Shown here: positions 6,783 to 14,044 of the stretch, piece by piece
Layout of the letters: every line of letters begins with the position of its first letter
Position numbering within the stretch: position 1 is the first letter of the stretch
Assembly (NCBI GenBank): GCA_017405115.1
Contig: JAFRBA010000170.1
Location: 1 to 30,252, forward strand
Length of the DNA: 30,252 nt
Direction: 5' to 3'
Source: Kiritimatiellia bacterium
GTDB lineage: Bacteria; Verrucomicrobiota; Kiritimatiellia; RFP12; UBA1067
Made by a program: the position numbers and the translations under genes
The notes under the pieces: model-generated
Databases searched by the model: none
What the model saw: the letters and a program-made list of their open reading frames with translations, nothing else
What the model was told of the DNA's origin: nothing

Positions 6783-9658
6783 GACACATCGAACGACGGG
6801 GCAACCGAGACCAACGGGACTACCGGGACTTCCGAGGTTCTTGCCGCAGCAGGGCTTTTGCTGCCGCGATTGGTGCTGCAATTACCGTTTTTGCTGCCTC
6901 AGCGCTTCTGGCAGCCTCACCTCCACCGGCGCATCCGGCAACTTCTGCAATCCCACCCCCCTCAGCGTATCCGGTAGCTTCTGCACCCCCAACCCCCTCG
7001 GCGCATCCGGCAGCTTCTGCGATTCCAGGAATGGTCCCTGAAGTCTCGGTAGTCCCGGCTGTCTCGGAGGTCTCGTCTGTCTCGGTTGTCCCGTCGGTCA
7101 TGATCGACCGCTCCTCCGAGATCGTTTTGCCGGCTGGAGCGCCCTCCGCCACGCGGCTCGCGGCGGAGGAGTTGAATTTCTTTTTGAAGGGCGTTCTCGG
7201 CGAGGCGTTGCCGGTCGTCGCGCAGCGGTCGGAGGGAAAGACGGCGATCGTGCTGGGCGGCGGCCCTGATTGGGAAAGCCGCCATCTTGGCGGCGTCCCG
7301 CGCGACCGCGACGGCTATGTAATCGATTCGCGCGATGGTGTCCTGTGCATCGTCGGCAACGACGACGATCCCCCCGATCCCGCCGCCACCGCGGCGCTGC
7401 CCGACGAGGCCCCGTGGCAGCCCTGCTTCCGGCGCGGCACGCTTTTCGGCGTGTACGCGTTTCTCGAGCGTTTCGCCGGCGTGCGGATGTACTTCCCCGG
7501 TGCGCTCGGCACATGCATTCCAAAAACGGAGCGCATCGTCGTGACAGAAGGGCGAGTTGAGGAATCGCCCGCTTTTTCAGTGCGGCGCTATGGTTACGAG
7601 GACGGGTCTGTCGCGAGAGAATTGTTGGACGACCTGGTAGGGCGCGATGCCCCCATCGCGCCGCAAATGAACGAAACCGATTTCAAGCGGCTCAACTGGT
7701 ATCGGCTAAGGATGGAGACGTATCACCTTCGTTGCTGCCACGGCGCGAAGACGCATTGTCTCTCTCCGGAGACGTGGGACTCGCTGTACACCAACGCCTG
7801 CGCGGTCATTGCGGCCCTGCCGGCTGAGACTCCCGTCTTCGACGCCATGCCTAAGGACGGCTTCACCTGGCTAAGGCATTGCCATTGCGACTGGTGCGAG
7901 CGGAATATCCCGTTTTCAAAAACCGACATCGGCTTTGCCTCCGACCTCGTATGGCGGCGCACCGCCGAACTTGCCAATCGCCTCAAGACGAAATTCCCGC
8001 ATGCCCGCGTCTCGCAGATGTCGTATATTCCATACGTGCGAATCCCGACGAACGAAATCCCTGAGAATGTCGACGTCTTTGTAGCGCGGCGCGGTCCGTG
8101 GGCGGAGGGCACGGCGATCGGCGCGCGGGAGAAGGGCGAAGTCGCCGCGTGGCACGACAAGCTCGGACGCAAGTTATCGCTTTGGAACTATCCGGACAAG
8201 GTGGACTGCTGGAACCTCGAGATGAAGGACATCCCGCAGCTTGCGCCGCGCGCCTGGGCGAGCTACTACCGCGCCGTCGCGCCGCACGTCACCGGCGCGT
8301 TTGCCGAAAGCGAGTCCGACCGCTGGATATACAACTACCTCAACTACTACGTCTTCTCGCGCGTCTGCTGGAACCCGGATGCCGACGTGGAGGCGATTCT
8401 CGCCGAGCACCACCGTCTCATGTTTGGTTCTGCCGCAAAGGAGATGGCGGAGTTCTTCGATACGCTTGAGCAGTGCTGGATGAAAGTCGTCGCAAAGCCG
8501 TATGACACGCCGCTCGGACCAGGCGTATGCGAAGCGCCGACGGACGATGAGCTGCGCCGGGAAATCTATTCGCCCCAAGTGCTTTCTCGTCTCTCGTCTC
8601 TCGTCTCGTTGGCGTCGTCTAAGGTCGCAGAAGGGTCGATTGAAGCGCGTCGCATCGCGCTCTTTGGGCGGGAGTACCTTGAACCGTTGTGCCGCAGGTT
8701 TGGCGGCGCGTTCGGTGATCGCGCCATACCGTGCGAACCGGTAGGGACGGCGCCCCGCGCCGTCCGCATCGGCCTTCTTGCCGACATCCACATCGGCGAC
8801 GACAACGACAACTCGGATCTCAAGCGTGCGCTCCGGCTCTTCGACGCGAAGAAGGCCGACGCCGTGATTGCCGCGGGCGACCTGACCGACCTCGGGCTTC
8901 TCTCCGAACTGCGCGCGGTCGCCGCCGCGTGGAACGAGGTGTTCCCCGGCAGCCGCCGCTCCGACGGCGCGCCGGTGACGCGCCTCTTCCACTACGGCGA
9001 CCACGACACCGCGCTCAACTTCAAGGTGCGCCAGCGCGAGGTCGTCGCCAAGGGACGGTGGCACGACTACATCCCGCACATCGGCCCCGCAGTCGCGTGG
9101 CAGCTCGCCTTCGGCGAGCCGTTCGAGCCGGTTGTCCGCCGCACGGTAAAGGGGTGCGAATTCACGCTCGTGCATTTCTTGCCATCGCCAGTCTCGCCCG
9201 TCCCGCCCGTCCCGCGCGGCCGCGCGCCGTGGTTGCACGTCTTTTCGCAGCACCGCGCGTATCGCGGGCTGTTCGCGCGGCCCGGCTGCGGAGACGAAGT
9301 CTCGTGGGACGACGATGCGTCGCTCGATTTCCTCACGAATACGCCGAATACTGTCGCCGTGTGCGGACACGCCCACATTTCCGCCGTCAATGCAACGTCG
9401 TTCGTGGCGGGCGGCGGTCGCGGGGCGACCGCCCTACCGGATGGCTTCGCCGCGATTGCGATACCATCGCTCTTCTACCAGATCGAGACATGGCTGCCGC
9501 AGCCGAAGGGCGACCACGGTTCGCACCAGGCGCTTTTCATGATCGCCACGCCGGACGGCATCGCCGTCGAGCGCCTTGACGTGCGCACGGGTGCGAAGGT
9601 TGCCCCAGACATCGAATGGGGCATTCATAGTTCAAAACAGGCTTTGCGGCCTTTGTGA
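6779..9658 (+). CDS. DUF4838 (glycosidase-like) protein fused to a metallophosphoesterase domain
   Basis: A 959-residue exported protein; ATG overlaps the previous stop (ATGA). Residues 26-46 are the hydrophobic signal segment, followed by a Pro/Ala/Ser-rich linker (47-110) built from DNA repeats. Residues 110-240 resemble the small alpha/beta domain preceding alpha-glucuronidase and GH20 barrels (AATRLAAEEL-like). About 250-560 is the DUF4838 region, with CHCDWCERN and the W-rich NYLNYYVFSRVCWNP part. From residue 660 a calcineurin-like phosphoesterase begins: DIH (D669, H671), GDLTD (D701), GDHD (740-743, canonical is GNHD/E) and GHAH (H864, H866). Asp for Asn at 741 may weaken catalysis. 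It presumably acts on glycans outside the cytoplasm, but no substrate can be named. The last few codons come from a CTTTGYG repeat. Confidence 0.85.
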   Translation: MRHIERRGNRDQRDYRDFRGSCRSRAFAAAIGAAITVFAASALLAASPPPAHPATSAIPPPSAYPVASAPPTPSAHPAASAIPGMVPEVSVVPAVSEVSSVSVVPSVMIDRSSEIVLPAGAPSATRLAAEELNFFLKGVLGEALPVVAQRSEGKTAIVLGGGPDWESRHLGGVPRDRDGYVIDSRDGVLCIVGNDDDPPDPAATAALPDEAPWQPCFRRGTLFGVYAFLERFAGVRMYFPGALGTCIPKTERIVVTEGRVEESPAFSVRRYGYEDGSVARELLDDLVGRDAPIAPQMNETDFKRLNWYRLRMETYHLRCCHGAKTHCLSPETWDSLYTNACAVIAALPAETPVFDAMPKDGFTWLRHCHCDWCERNIPFSKTDIGFASDLVWRRTAELANRLKTKFPHARVSQMSYIPYVRIPTNEIPENVDVFVARRGPWAEGTAIGAREKGEVAAWHDKLGRKLSLWNYPDKVDCWNLEMKDIPQLAPRAWASYYRAVAPHVTGAFAESESDRWIYNYLNYYVFSRVCWNPDADVEAILAEHHRLMFGSAAKEMAEFFDTLEQCWMKVVAKPYDTPLGPGVCEAPTDDELRREIYSPQVLSRLSSLVSLASSKVAEGSIEARRIALFGREYLEPLCRRFGGAFGDRAIPCEPVGTAPRAVRIGLLADIHIGDDNDNSDLKRALRLFDAKKADAVIAAGDLTDLGLLSELRAVAAAWNEVFPGSRRSDGAPVTRLFHYGDHDTALNFKVRQREVVAKGRWHDYIPHIGPAVAWQLAFGEPFEPVVRRTVKGCEFTLVHFLPSPVSPVPPVPRGRAPWLHVFSQHRAYRGLFARPGCGDEVSWDDDASLDFLTNTPNTVAVCGHAHISAVNATSFVAGGGRGATALPDGFAAIAIPSLFYQIETWLPQPKGDHGSHQALFMIATPDGIAVERLDVRTGAKVAPDIEWGIHSSKQALRPL
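6806..6837. repeat. Nine-base CGRGACNNN repeat, short copy
   Basis: CGAGACcaa CGGGACtac CGGGACttc CGAGG: three and a half units of the same 9-nt motif as at 5971-6060, here in the sense orientation and within the first codons of the DUF4838 gene. Confidence 0.7.
6929..7026. repeat. 36-nt tandem repeat (2.7 copies) coding a Pro-rich linker
   Basis: Units start at 6929, 6965 and 7001, each beginning GCRYATCCGGYARCTTCTGC or close to it. As 36 is a multiple of three, the repeat encodes a 12-residue motif (AHPATSAIPPPS, AYPVASAPPTPS, AHPAASAIP) between the signal segment and the folded domains. Confidence 0.8.
7034..7099. repeat. Nine-base GTCYCGNNN repeat, seven copies
   Basis: Units at 7034, 7043, 7052, 7061, 7070, 7079 and 7088 follow GTCYCGNNN, apart from the first (GTCCCTGAA) and the weak fifth. 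It is the reverse complement of the unit at 5971 and 6806. In this gene it encodes a VPE-VSV-VPA-VSE-VSS-VSV-VPS linker. Confidence 0.75.
9191..9217. repeat. Nine-base GTCYCGNNN repeat inside the phosphoesterase domain
   Basis: GTCTCGccc GTCCCGccc GTCCCGcgc, three units, encoding a Val/Pro-rich insertion in the metallophosphoesterase domain at a place where a loop is expected. Confidence 0.6.
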
Positions 9659-9668
9659 TCTTTGCGGC
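9642..9668. repeat. CTTTGYGRN 9-nt triplicate overlapping gene end
   Basis: CTTTGCGGC CTTTGTGAT CTTTGCGGC: three 9-nt units that supply the last codons and stop of the DUF4838 gene and the space before the regulator gene. The same kind of sequence (CTTTGTGGC) forms the arms of the hairpin at 29771-29834. The family is known to me as a common dispersed repeat in environmental genomes. Confidence 0.55.
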
Positions 9669-9690
9669 TCAAAAATCCAGAGTAATCAAG

Positions 9691-10779
9691 ATGAACAGCG
9701 ACTTTCTTGAGAACTTTCACTACACGCCCGACGGGGCGACTACGCGAGCGGACGCGCTGTGCGGATTCATCAAGGACGAAATCGCCTACGGGAGGCTCAA
9801 GGCGGGTGATACGATCCCGACGATCAAGGAACTGTCGGAGGCGTGCGGTCTGACGTTCCGCGTAGCGCGCGGCGTCGTGGAGCAGCTTGCGCGCGAAGGG
9901 TACGTGCGCTCGCGTCCGCGCGTCGGGACGGTCGTCCTTCCGCGCGACGCCACGGCGCTGCGCGGACGCATCCTCTTCGTCCTTCCCGACGTCGATGCGT
10001 GCAGCTACCATGTGACGATGATAGCCGACGCGCTCCGCCGTCGGCTGGGCGCCGCGGGATACGCGTTCTCCACTGTCGTCTTCTCGCAGGACAGGCAGAT
10101 AGGCCTTTCGTTCCTGAAGCACGAGCTTGTCCGCACGCCGGACGTCGCAATCGCGATCTACAGCACGAAGCCCGTCCGGAAGTGCCTGCGCGAGGCCGGA
10201 GTGAAGAGTGTGTTCATCTACGGCGACGAACCTGCCAAGGAGGAGGGGCGCTGGATCCGCTTCTCGGCGGAGGAGGCCATCGGGAACTTCGTCCGGCACT
10301 GCGTCCGCACCGGCGTAAAGCGCGTGCTGCAGGTGCGCTTCGAAGGAAACGACACGCCGGACGCGAAGGAGGCGCTTGCGGAGAAGGGGATAAAGTCCGG
10401 GTGGCTGGCGGTCCCGCGCATGGACGAACTCGGACGCTACGAGGGCATCGAGCGCGCGGCCTACAATGCGTTCATGGACCTCCCGCGTTCCGCCTTGCCC
10501 GATGTCGTTCTCTTTTGGGACGATTTTGTCGCGCAGGGCGCGCTTACTGCGTTCCTCGAGCGAGGGCTGAAGATCCCGCACGACGTCAAGGTGGTGACGC
10601 TTTCGAACCGCGGGCTCGGTCCCGTCTATTCCGAAGCCCTCACGCGCTTCGAGTGCGATGCCACGGAGACGGGCGAGAAGGTCGCCGCATACGTGCTTGG
10701 GCTCCTTGCGAAGGGCAGGACGCCGCCTCCGCCTGTAGTTTCGCCGCACTACGTATTCGGGCGGACGTTCCCGTACTAG
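9691..10779 (+). CDS. GntR-type transcription regulator with LacI-like sensor domain
   Basis: A 362-residue regulator. Residues 18-85 form a GntR winged helix: ALCGFIKDEIAYGRLKAGD, then TIKELSEACGLTFRVARGVV as helix-turn-helix and REGYVRSRPRVGTVV as the wing. From about residue 92 (RGRILFVLPDVDAC) a periplasmic-binding-protein-like domain follows, with a VKSVFIYGDEPAKE stretch and a VVLFWDDFVAQGALTAF segment typical of LacI-type sensors. This is the AraR-like architecture, so a sugar effector is expected. An in-frame GTG at 9655 overlaps the previous stop by GTGA, but residues before the ATG at 9691 derive from the CTTTGYG repeat, so I prefer 9691. It closes the preceding gene set and may control it. 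Confidence 0.85.
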   Translation: MNSDFLENFHYTPDGATTRADALCGFIKDEIAYGRLKAGDTIPTIKELSEACGLTFRVARGVVEQLAREGYVRSRPRVGTVVLPRDATALRGRILFVLPDVDACSYHVTMIADALRRRLGAAGYAFSTVVFSQDRQIGLSFLKHELVRTPDVAIAIYSTKPVRKCLREAGVKSVFIYGDEPAKEEGRWIRFSAEEAIGNFVRHCVRTGVKRVLQVRFEGNDTPDAKEALAEKGIKSGWLAVPRMDELGRYEGIERAAYNAFMDLPRSALPDVVLFWDDFVAQGALTAFLERGLKIPHDVKVVTLSNRGLGPVYSEALTRFECDATETGEKVAAYVLGLLAKGRTPPPPVVSPHYVFGRTFPY

Positions 10780-10878
10780 CCCCCGCCTCATAGTTTTCCA
10801 TTGCCACTCCCTCATTCCTCCGCTCCCCCACTGTGCCCATTTTGCCCATTTTGCCAAAAATTCTCGATTTTTCCCCAC

Positions 10879-10907
10879 TTCACAAGTGCGAAAGTCTTTG
10901 CTATAGT
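10879..10907 (+). promoter_or_regulatory. Sigma-70 promoter of the secreted-protein array
   Basis: TTCACA (-35, 10879-10884), a 17-nt spacer and TATAGT (-10, 10902-10907) with an extended TG (TGCTATAGT). Transcription should start near 10914, about 32 nt before the peptidase ATG. Upstream, 10836-10857 holds a 9-nt repeat (TGCCCATTT twice, then TGCCA). This is the only clear promoter before the six secreted-protein genes. Confidence 0.65.
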
Positions 10908-10945
10908 TGTAGCCGTATAAGGACCTAATAGGGAGGATCAAAGAG

Positions 10946-13810
10946 ATGAAAACAACGGCGAAAACAGCGTTTGCGCTCTTGGCGATGCTGGCGGCGTCCA
11001 CTCTGTGGGCGGTCGAGGTGACCTCGGAGCAGGCGAAGACCGCGGTAGCAAACTGGATCTCCGCATCCTCGACGCGGCTGGAGTCGCAGTTCAAGTCCAG
11101 ACAGGCCGAGTCGTCCAAGACGCACAAGACCGCATCCGGCCGCGCCGTCTACCACGCGGTGAACCTCAAGGGCGGCGGCTTCGTCGTCACTTCCGGCGAC
11201 ACGCGGCTCTCTCCGATCATCGCGTTTTCCGGCACGGGCCGATTCGTCGGCGACGAGGCCAGCCCGTTCCACGCGCTCCTCCGCAAGAACTTCGTCGGCG
11301 CGGTGACTGAGCTGGAGCGCGCGGACGGCGAGGCGTCGAAGGCCGCGAAGCAGGGTCTGTCGTACGGCCCGGCGCCCCGCACGGCCGCAGAGGCGGAGTG
11401 GGCGTCGCTTCTCTCCGAGCCGAAGTCGTATGCGACTGGCCGGACCTCCGTCTCAGACACTCGCGTCGGCATCATGCTAAAGACGAAGTGGGGGCAGGAC
11501 GGTGGCTATGCCGACGGCGGCTGGGGCGAGTATCTTCCCGCGCTCGACTACTACGTCTTCTACCCGAACCTTCCGAACGACAAACTGCAGCGAGGCATCC
11601 TTCCATGCGGATGCGTCGCCACCGCCGGCGCGCAGCTGATGTACTTCTGGAAGTACCCGACGGCCTCCATACCCCAGTTCTCCAACCAGTGTACCCTCGA
11701 CGGCAAGCCGTTCACCGCAAGGTCCATCGAAGGCACATTCGACTGGGGCAACATGTTCGAGACCTGGAAATACGGCGTCGATCCCGATCCCACGCTGACC
11801 CAGAGAAAGGCCGTCGGCAAGCTGGCCTGGAACCTCTGCGTCGCGCTGTATACGGACTGGGACACGGAGAACCATTCCGGAGGGGCGGGTCCGTCATATC
11901 TCGCGGGTGCGCTGTCCGAAGTGTTCGGCTACGCGTCGGCGAGGTACATCAACTACAGCATGGACATGGCGGACAAGCCGGCCGACTTCAGCAAGAGAAT
12001 GGCCGACTTCAACAACGCGCTCTACGCCAGCCTTGACGCGAAGATGCCCGTGTACCTGTCTCTTGGCGGTCCCACGGGAGACCATACGCTCGTAGCCGAC
12101 GGATATGGCTATGTGTCCGGCAAGAGGTATGCGCACCTGAACTTCGGCTGGTGGGAGGATGGCGACGCCTGGTACTACATGGACGACAAGGACATCACCC
12201 CCTCAGACACTCCGTATACCTTCACGGTCTTCAATGGCATAGGCTTCAACATCCATCCGACGGCTACGGGCGACGTGGTCTCCGGCCGAGTGCTGGACGC
12301 CTCCGGCGCCCCGGTCTCCGGGGCCTCGGTGAAGCTCTACGACTCCTCCAACAAGCTGAAGAAGACCGTGACCACGGGCTCGAAGGGGATCTTCGCGTTC
12401 AGGATCACGGCAAAGGGGACATACAGGATAGACGCTTCCCACTCGTCGACGACGGAGACGGCGTCGAAGTCCGTCACCATCGCCGCGCTCACCAAGGATG
12501 GGTGGTGGAGCAACGGCAACGTAGGCACGGGCAACATGTGGGGGGAGGACGTCAGCTTCCCGACTTGGACGCCGCCGGTCAGCAGAACCCTCACCCTCAC
12601 GCCGAACAACAAGAGCTACGGCACCGTGAGCGGCGGCGGAAAGTACGCGGCCGGCACGGTCGTGAAGCTCAATGCCTCCGCGAAGAGCGGCTATGCGTTC
12701 GCCGGCTGGTTCACCGACAAGGCGTGCACGGCGAAGCTGAACCCGACGGGGTACGACAACCGCAGCCCGGAGGTGCAGGTCGCGATGCCATCCGCGAACA
12801 CGACGATATACTCGAAGTTCATTACGAAGGCCGATGCGAAGAAGTCGCTTAAGTTCACCTCGTCCACCAAGGCTCTCGCGACGACTCCCAAGAAGAGCAT
12901 GTCCGGCTACGAGTTCAGCCTCTCCCTCGGCGCGTCGTCCGCCACGCTCGTCACGTTCTCGGCCAAGGGGCTGCCGTACGGGCTCAAGCTCGATCCGGCG
13001 ACAGGAAAGATCACCGGCACGCCGGTGAAGCCCGGCTACTACGACGTGACGATCACGGTGAAGGACGCCGCCGGCAACAAGATAACCCAGATCGTGAAGT
13101 TGACGCTCGGAGTGCTCTCCTGGTCGAAGGGCGACTACTACGGCACGGCCTATCCCTTCGGAAAGGGCGGCCGTCCGGGGTACTTCACCTTCAACGTCGC
13201 GGCGAACGGCAAGGTGTCCGGCAAGGTGACGTACAAGGGCAAGGCGTATTCGTTCAAGTCCGAGTGCAACTACAGCTCGAAGCTGAGGCTCCTGTTCAAG
13301 CCCCAGATCACGATCGGCAAAAAGACGTTCGAGCCCGGGTACATCACGATTGCGCAGAGGACCCTGGCGCTTGGCGGCGTCGTCGTTGAGGAGGGCAATG
13401 ACGACAACGGCCTCGTGCTCGTCCAGAGGCCGACGGGCGTCGTGACGGAGACCGGGCAGCTCGCCGAGCTGATCGGCCAGGAGTTCGTCTTGACGAAAGA
13501 CTCGAACTACACCCCCAATCTCATTGACGGCGACGAAATCATCGTACGCGTCGTGGACAACGACGCCGTCTTCATGAGGGGCACGATCCAAGGAAAGACT
13601 CTCTACGGGACTTCTGTTCCATTGCGCGTCGAGAACTACCTCAAACGGGGCAACGGAAACTGCTATATCCTTTCCGCCTATCTCTTCGATGAAAGCCTGA
13701 ACTACTACAGGACGATCAGGATCCAGGCGACGCTGTATCTACAATGGAGCGAGGAGAGAGGAACGTATTGGGTGTTAAATCCGAGCTGCTACATCATGGA
13801 GGAAGAGTAA
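10946..13810 (+). CDS. Secreted C10-family (streptopain-type) cysteine peptidase with InlB, Ig-like and C-terminal modules
   Basis: A 954-residue exported protein; ATG follows GGGAGG (9 nt spacing). Signal peptide 1-22; propeptide-like region 23-145. The peptidase core (about 170-430) has the C10 signature CGCVATAGAQ with catalytic Cys223 and the GDHTLVADGYG motif with His380, followed by HLNFGWWEDGDAWYYMD. Residues 440-525 form a carboxypeptidase-regulatory-like beta sandwich, 549-632 an InlB B-type repeat (GYAFAGWFTDKAC), 633-725 a putative-Ig (He_PIG-type) domain with LPYGLKLDPATGKITGTP, and 726-954 the module shared with the next genes (WSKGDYYG, GKVSGKVTYKGKAYSF). Family members degrade host or dietary proteins. 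Active-site residues are intact, so activity is likely. It heads the array and shares no LRR with its neighbours. Confidence 0.9.
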   Translation: MKTTAKTAFALLAMLAASTLWAVEVTSEQAKTAVANWISASSTRLESQFKSRQAESSKTHKTASGRAVYHAVNLKGGGFVVTSGDTRLSPIIAFSGTGRFVGDEASPFHALLRKNFVGAVTELERADGEASKAAKQGLSYGPAPRTAAEAEWASLLSEPKSYATGRTSVSDTRVGIMLKTKWGQDGGYADGGWGEYLPALDYYVFYPNLPNDKLQRGILPCGCVATAGAQLMYFWKYPTASIPQFSNQCTLDGKPFTARSIEGTFDWGNMFETWKYGVDPDPTLTQRKAVGKLAWNLCVALYTDWDTENHSGGAGPSYLAGALSEVFGYASARYINYSMDMADKPADFSKRMADFNNALYASLDAKMPVYLSLGGPTGDHTLVADGYGYVSGKRYAHLNFGWWEDGDAWYYMDDKDITPSDTPYTFTVFNGIGFNIHPTATGDVVSGRVLDASGAPVSGASVKLYDSSNKLKKTVTTGSKGIFAFRITAKGTYRIDASHSSTTETASKSVTIAALTKDGWWSNGNVGTGNMWGEDVSFPTWTPPVSRTLTLTPNNKSYGTVSGGGKYAAGTVVKLNASAKSGYAFAGWFTDKACTAKLNPTGYDNRSPEVQVAMPSANTTIYSKFITKADAKKSLKFTSSTKALATTPKKSMSGYEFSLSLGASSATLVTFSAKGLPYGLKLDPATGKITGTPVKPGYYDVTITVKDAAGNKITQIVKLTLGVLSWSKGDYYGTAYPFGKGGRPGYFTFNVAANGKVSGKVTYKGKAYSFKSECNYSSKLRLLFKPQITIGKKTFEPGYITIAQRTLALGGVVVEEGNDDNGLVLVQRPTGVVTETGQLAELIGQEFVLTKDSNYTPNLIDGDEIIVRVVDNDAVFMRGTIQGKTLYGTSVPLRVENYLKRGNGNCYILSAYLFDESLNYYRTIRIQATLYLQWSEERGTYWVLNPSCYIMEEE

Positions 13811-13814
13811 GCCA

Positions 13815-13854
13815 ATGAAAGGTTGAAAGGTTGAAAAGTTGAAAAGTTGAAAGG
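13815..13854. repeat. Eight-base tandem repeat (five copies)
   Basis: ATGAAAGG TTGAAAGG TTGAAAAG TTGAAAAG TTGAAAGG, directly after the peptidase stop codon. Simple-sequence repeat, non-coding, of unknown role. Confidence 0.85.
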
Positions 13855-13918
13855 TTCCATGACGACTTATACTCGTTTACATTCGCGTGCGCAGCGTGGG
13901 CGACAAACAAAGGATTCT

Positions 13919-13955
13919 GGTAGGGTCACGCGTCCTGCGTGACCGCAACAAACAA
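13919..13955. repeat. REP-like palindrome, variant arm (copy A)
   Basis: Flank GGTAGG, stem GGTCACGC (13924-13931) / GCGTGACC (13937-13944) with loop GTCCT, then CGCAACAAACAA. Same flanks as copy B but different, mutually compensating stem sequences. Confidence 0.75.
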
Positions 13956-13964
13956 AAACATCAT

Positions 13965-14000
13965 GGTAGGGGCGCGCCCCGTCGCGCCCGCAGCAAACAA
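13965..14000. repeat. REP-like palindrome (copy B)
   Basis: Flank GGTAGG, stem GGGCGCG (13970-13976) / CGCGCCC (13983-13989) around CCCCGT, then CGCAGCAAACAA. It lies 31 nt before the Shine-Dalgarno of the next gene; the T-run of a terminator is absent. Confidence 0.8.
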
Positions 14001-14044
14001 GTAACCAAAAGAACAAACAAGTAGCCAAAAGAAAGGACAAACTG

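Noticed and set aside
9625..11127. A 500-codon minus-strand frame
   Set aside because: Shadows the regulator and peptidase genes and crosses the promoter of the array; composition is that of an antisense frame.
13815..14000. CRISPR array
   Set aside because: The repeats here are contiguous 8-mers and two hairpin elements, without regularly spaced unique spacers, and no cas genes are near.
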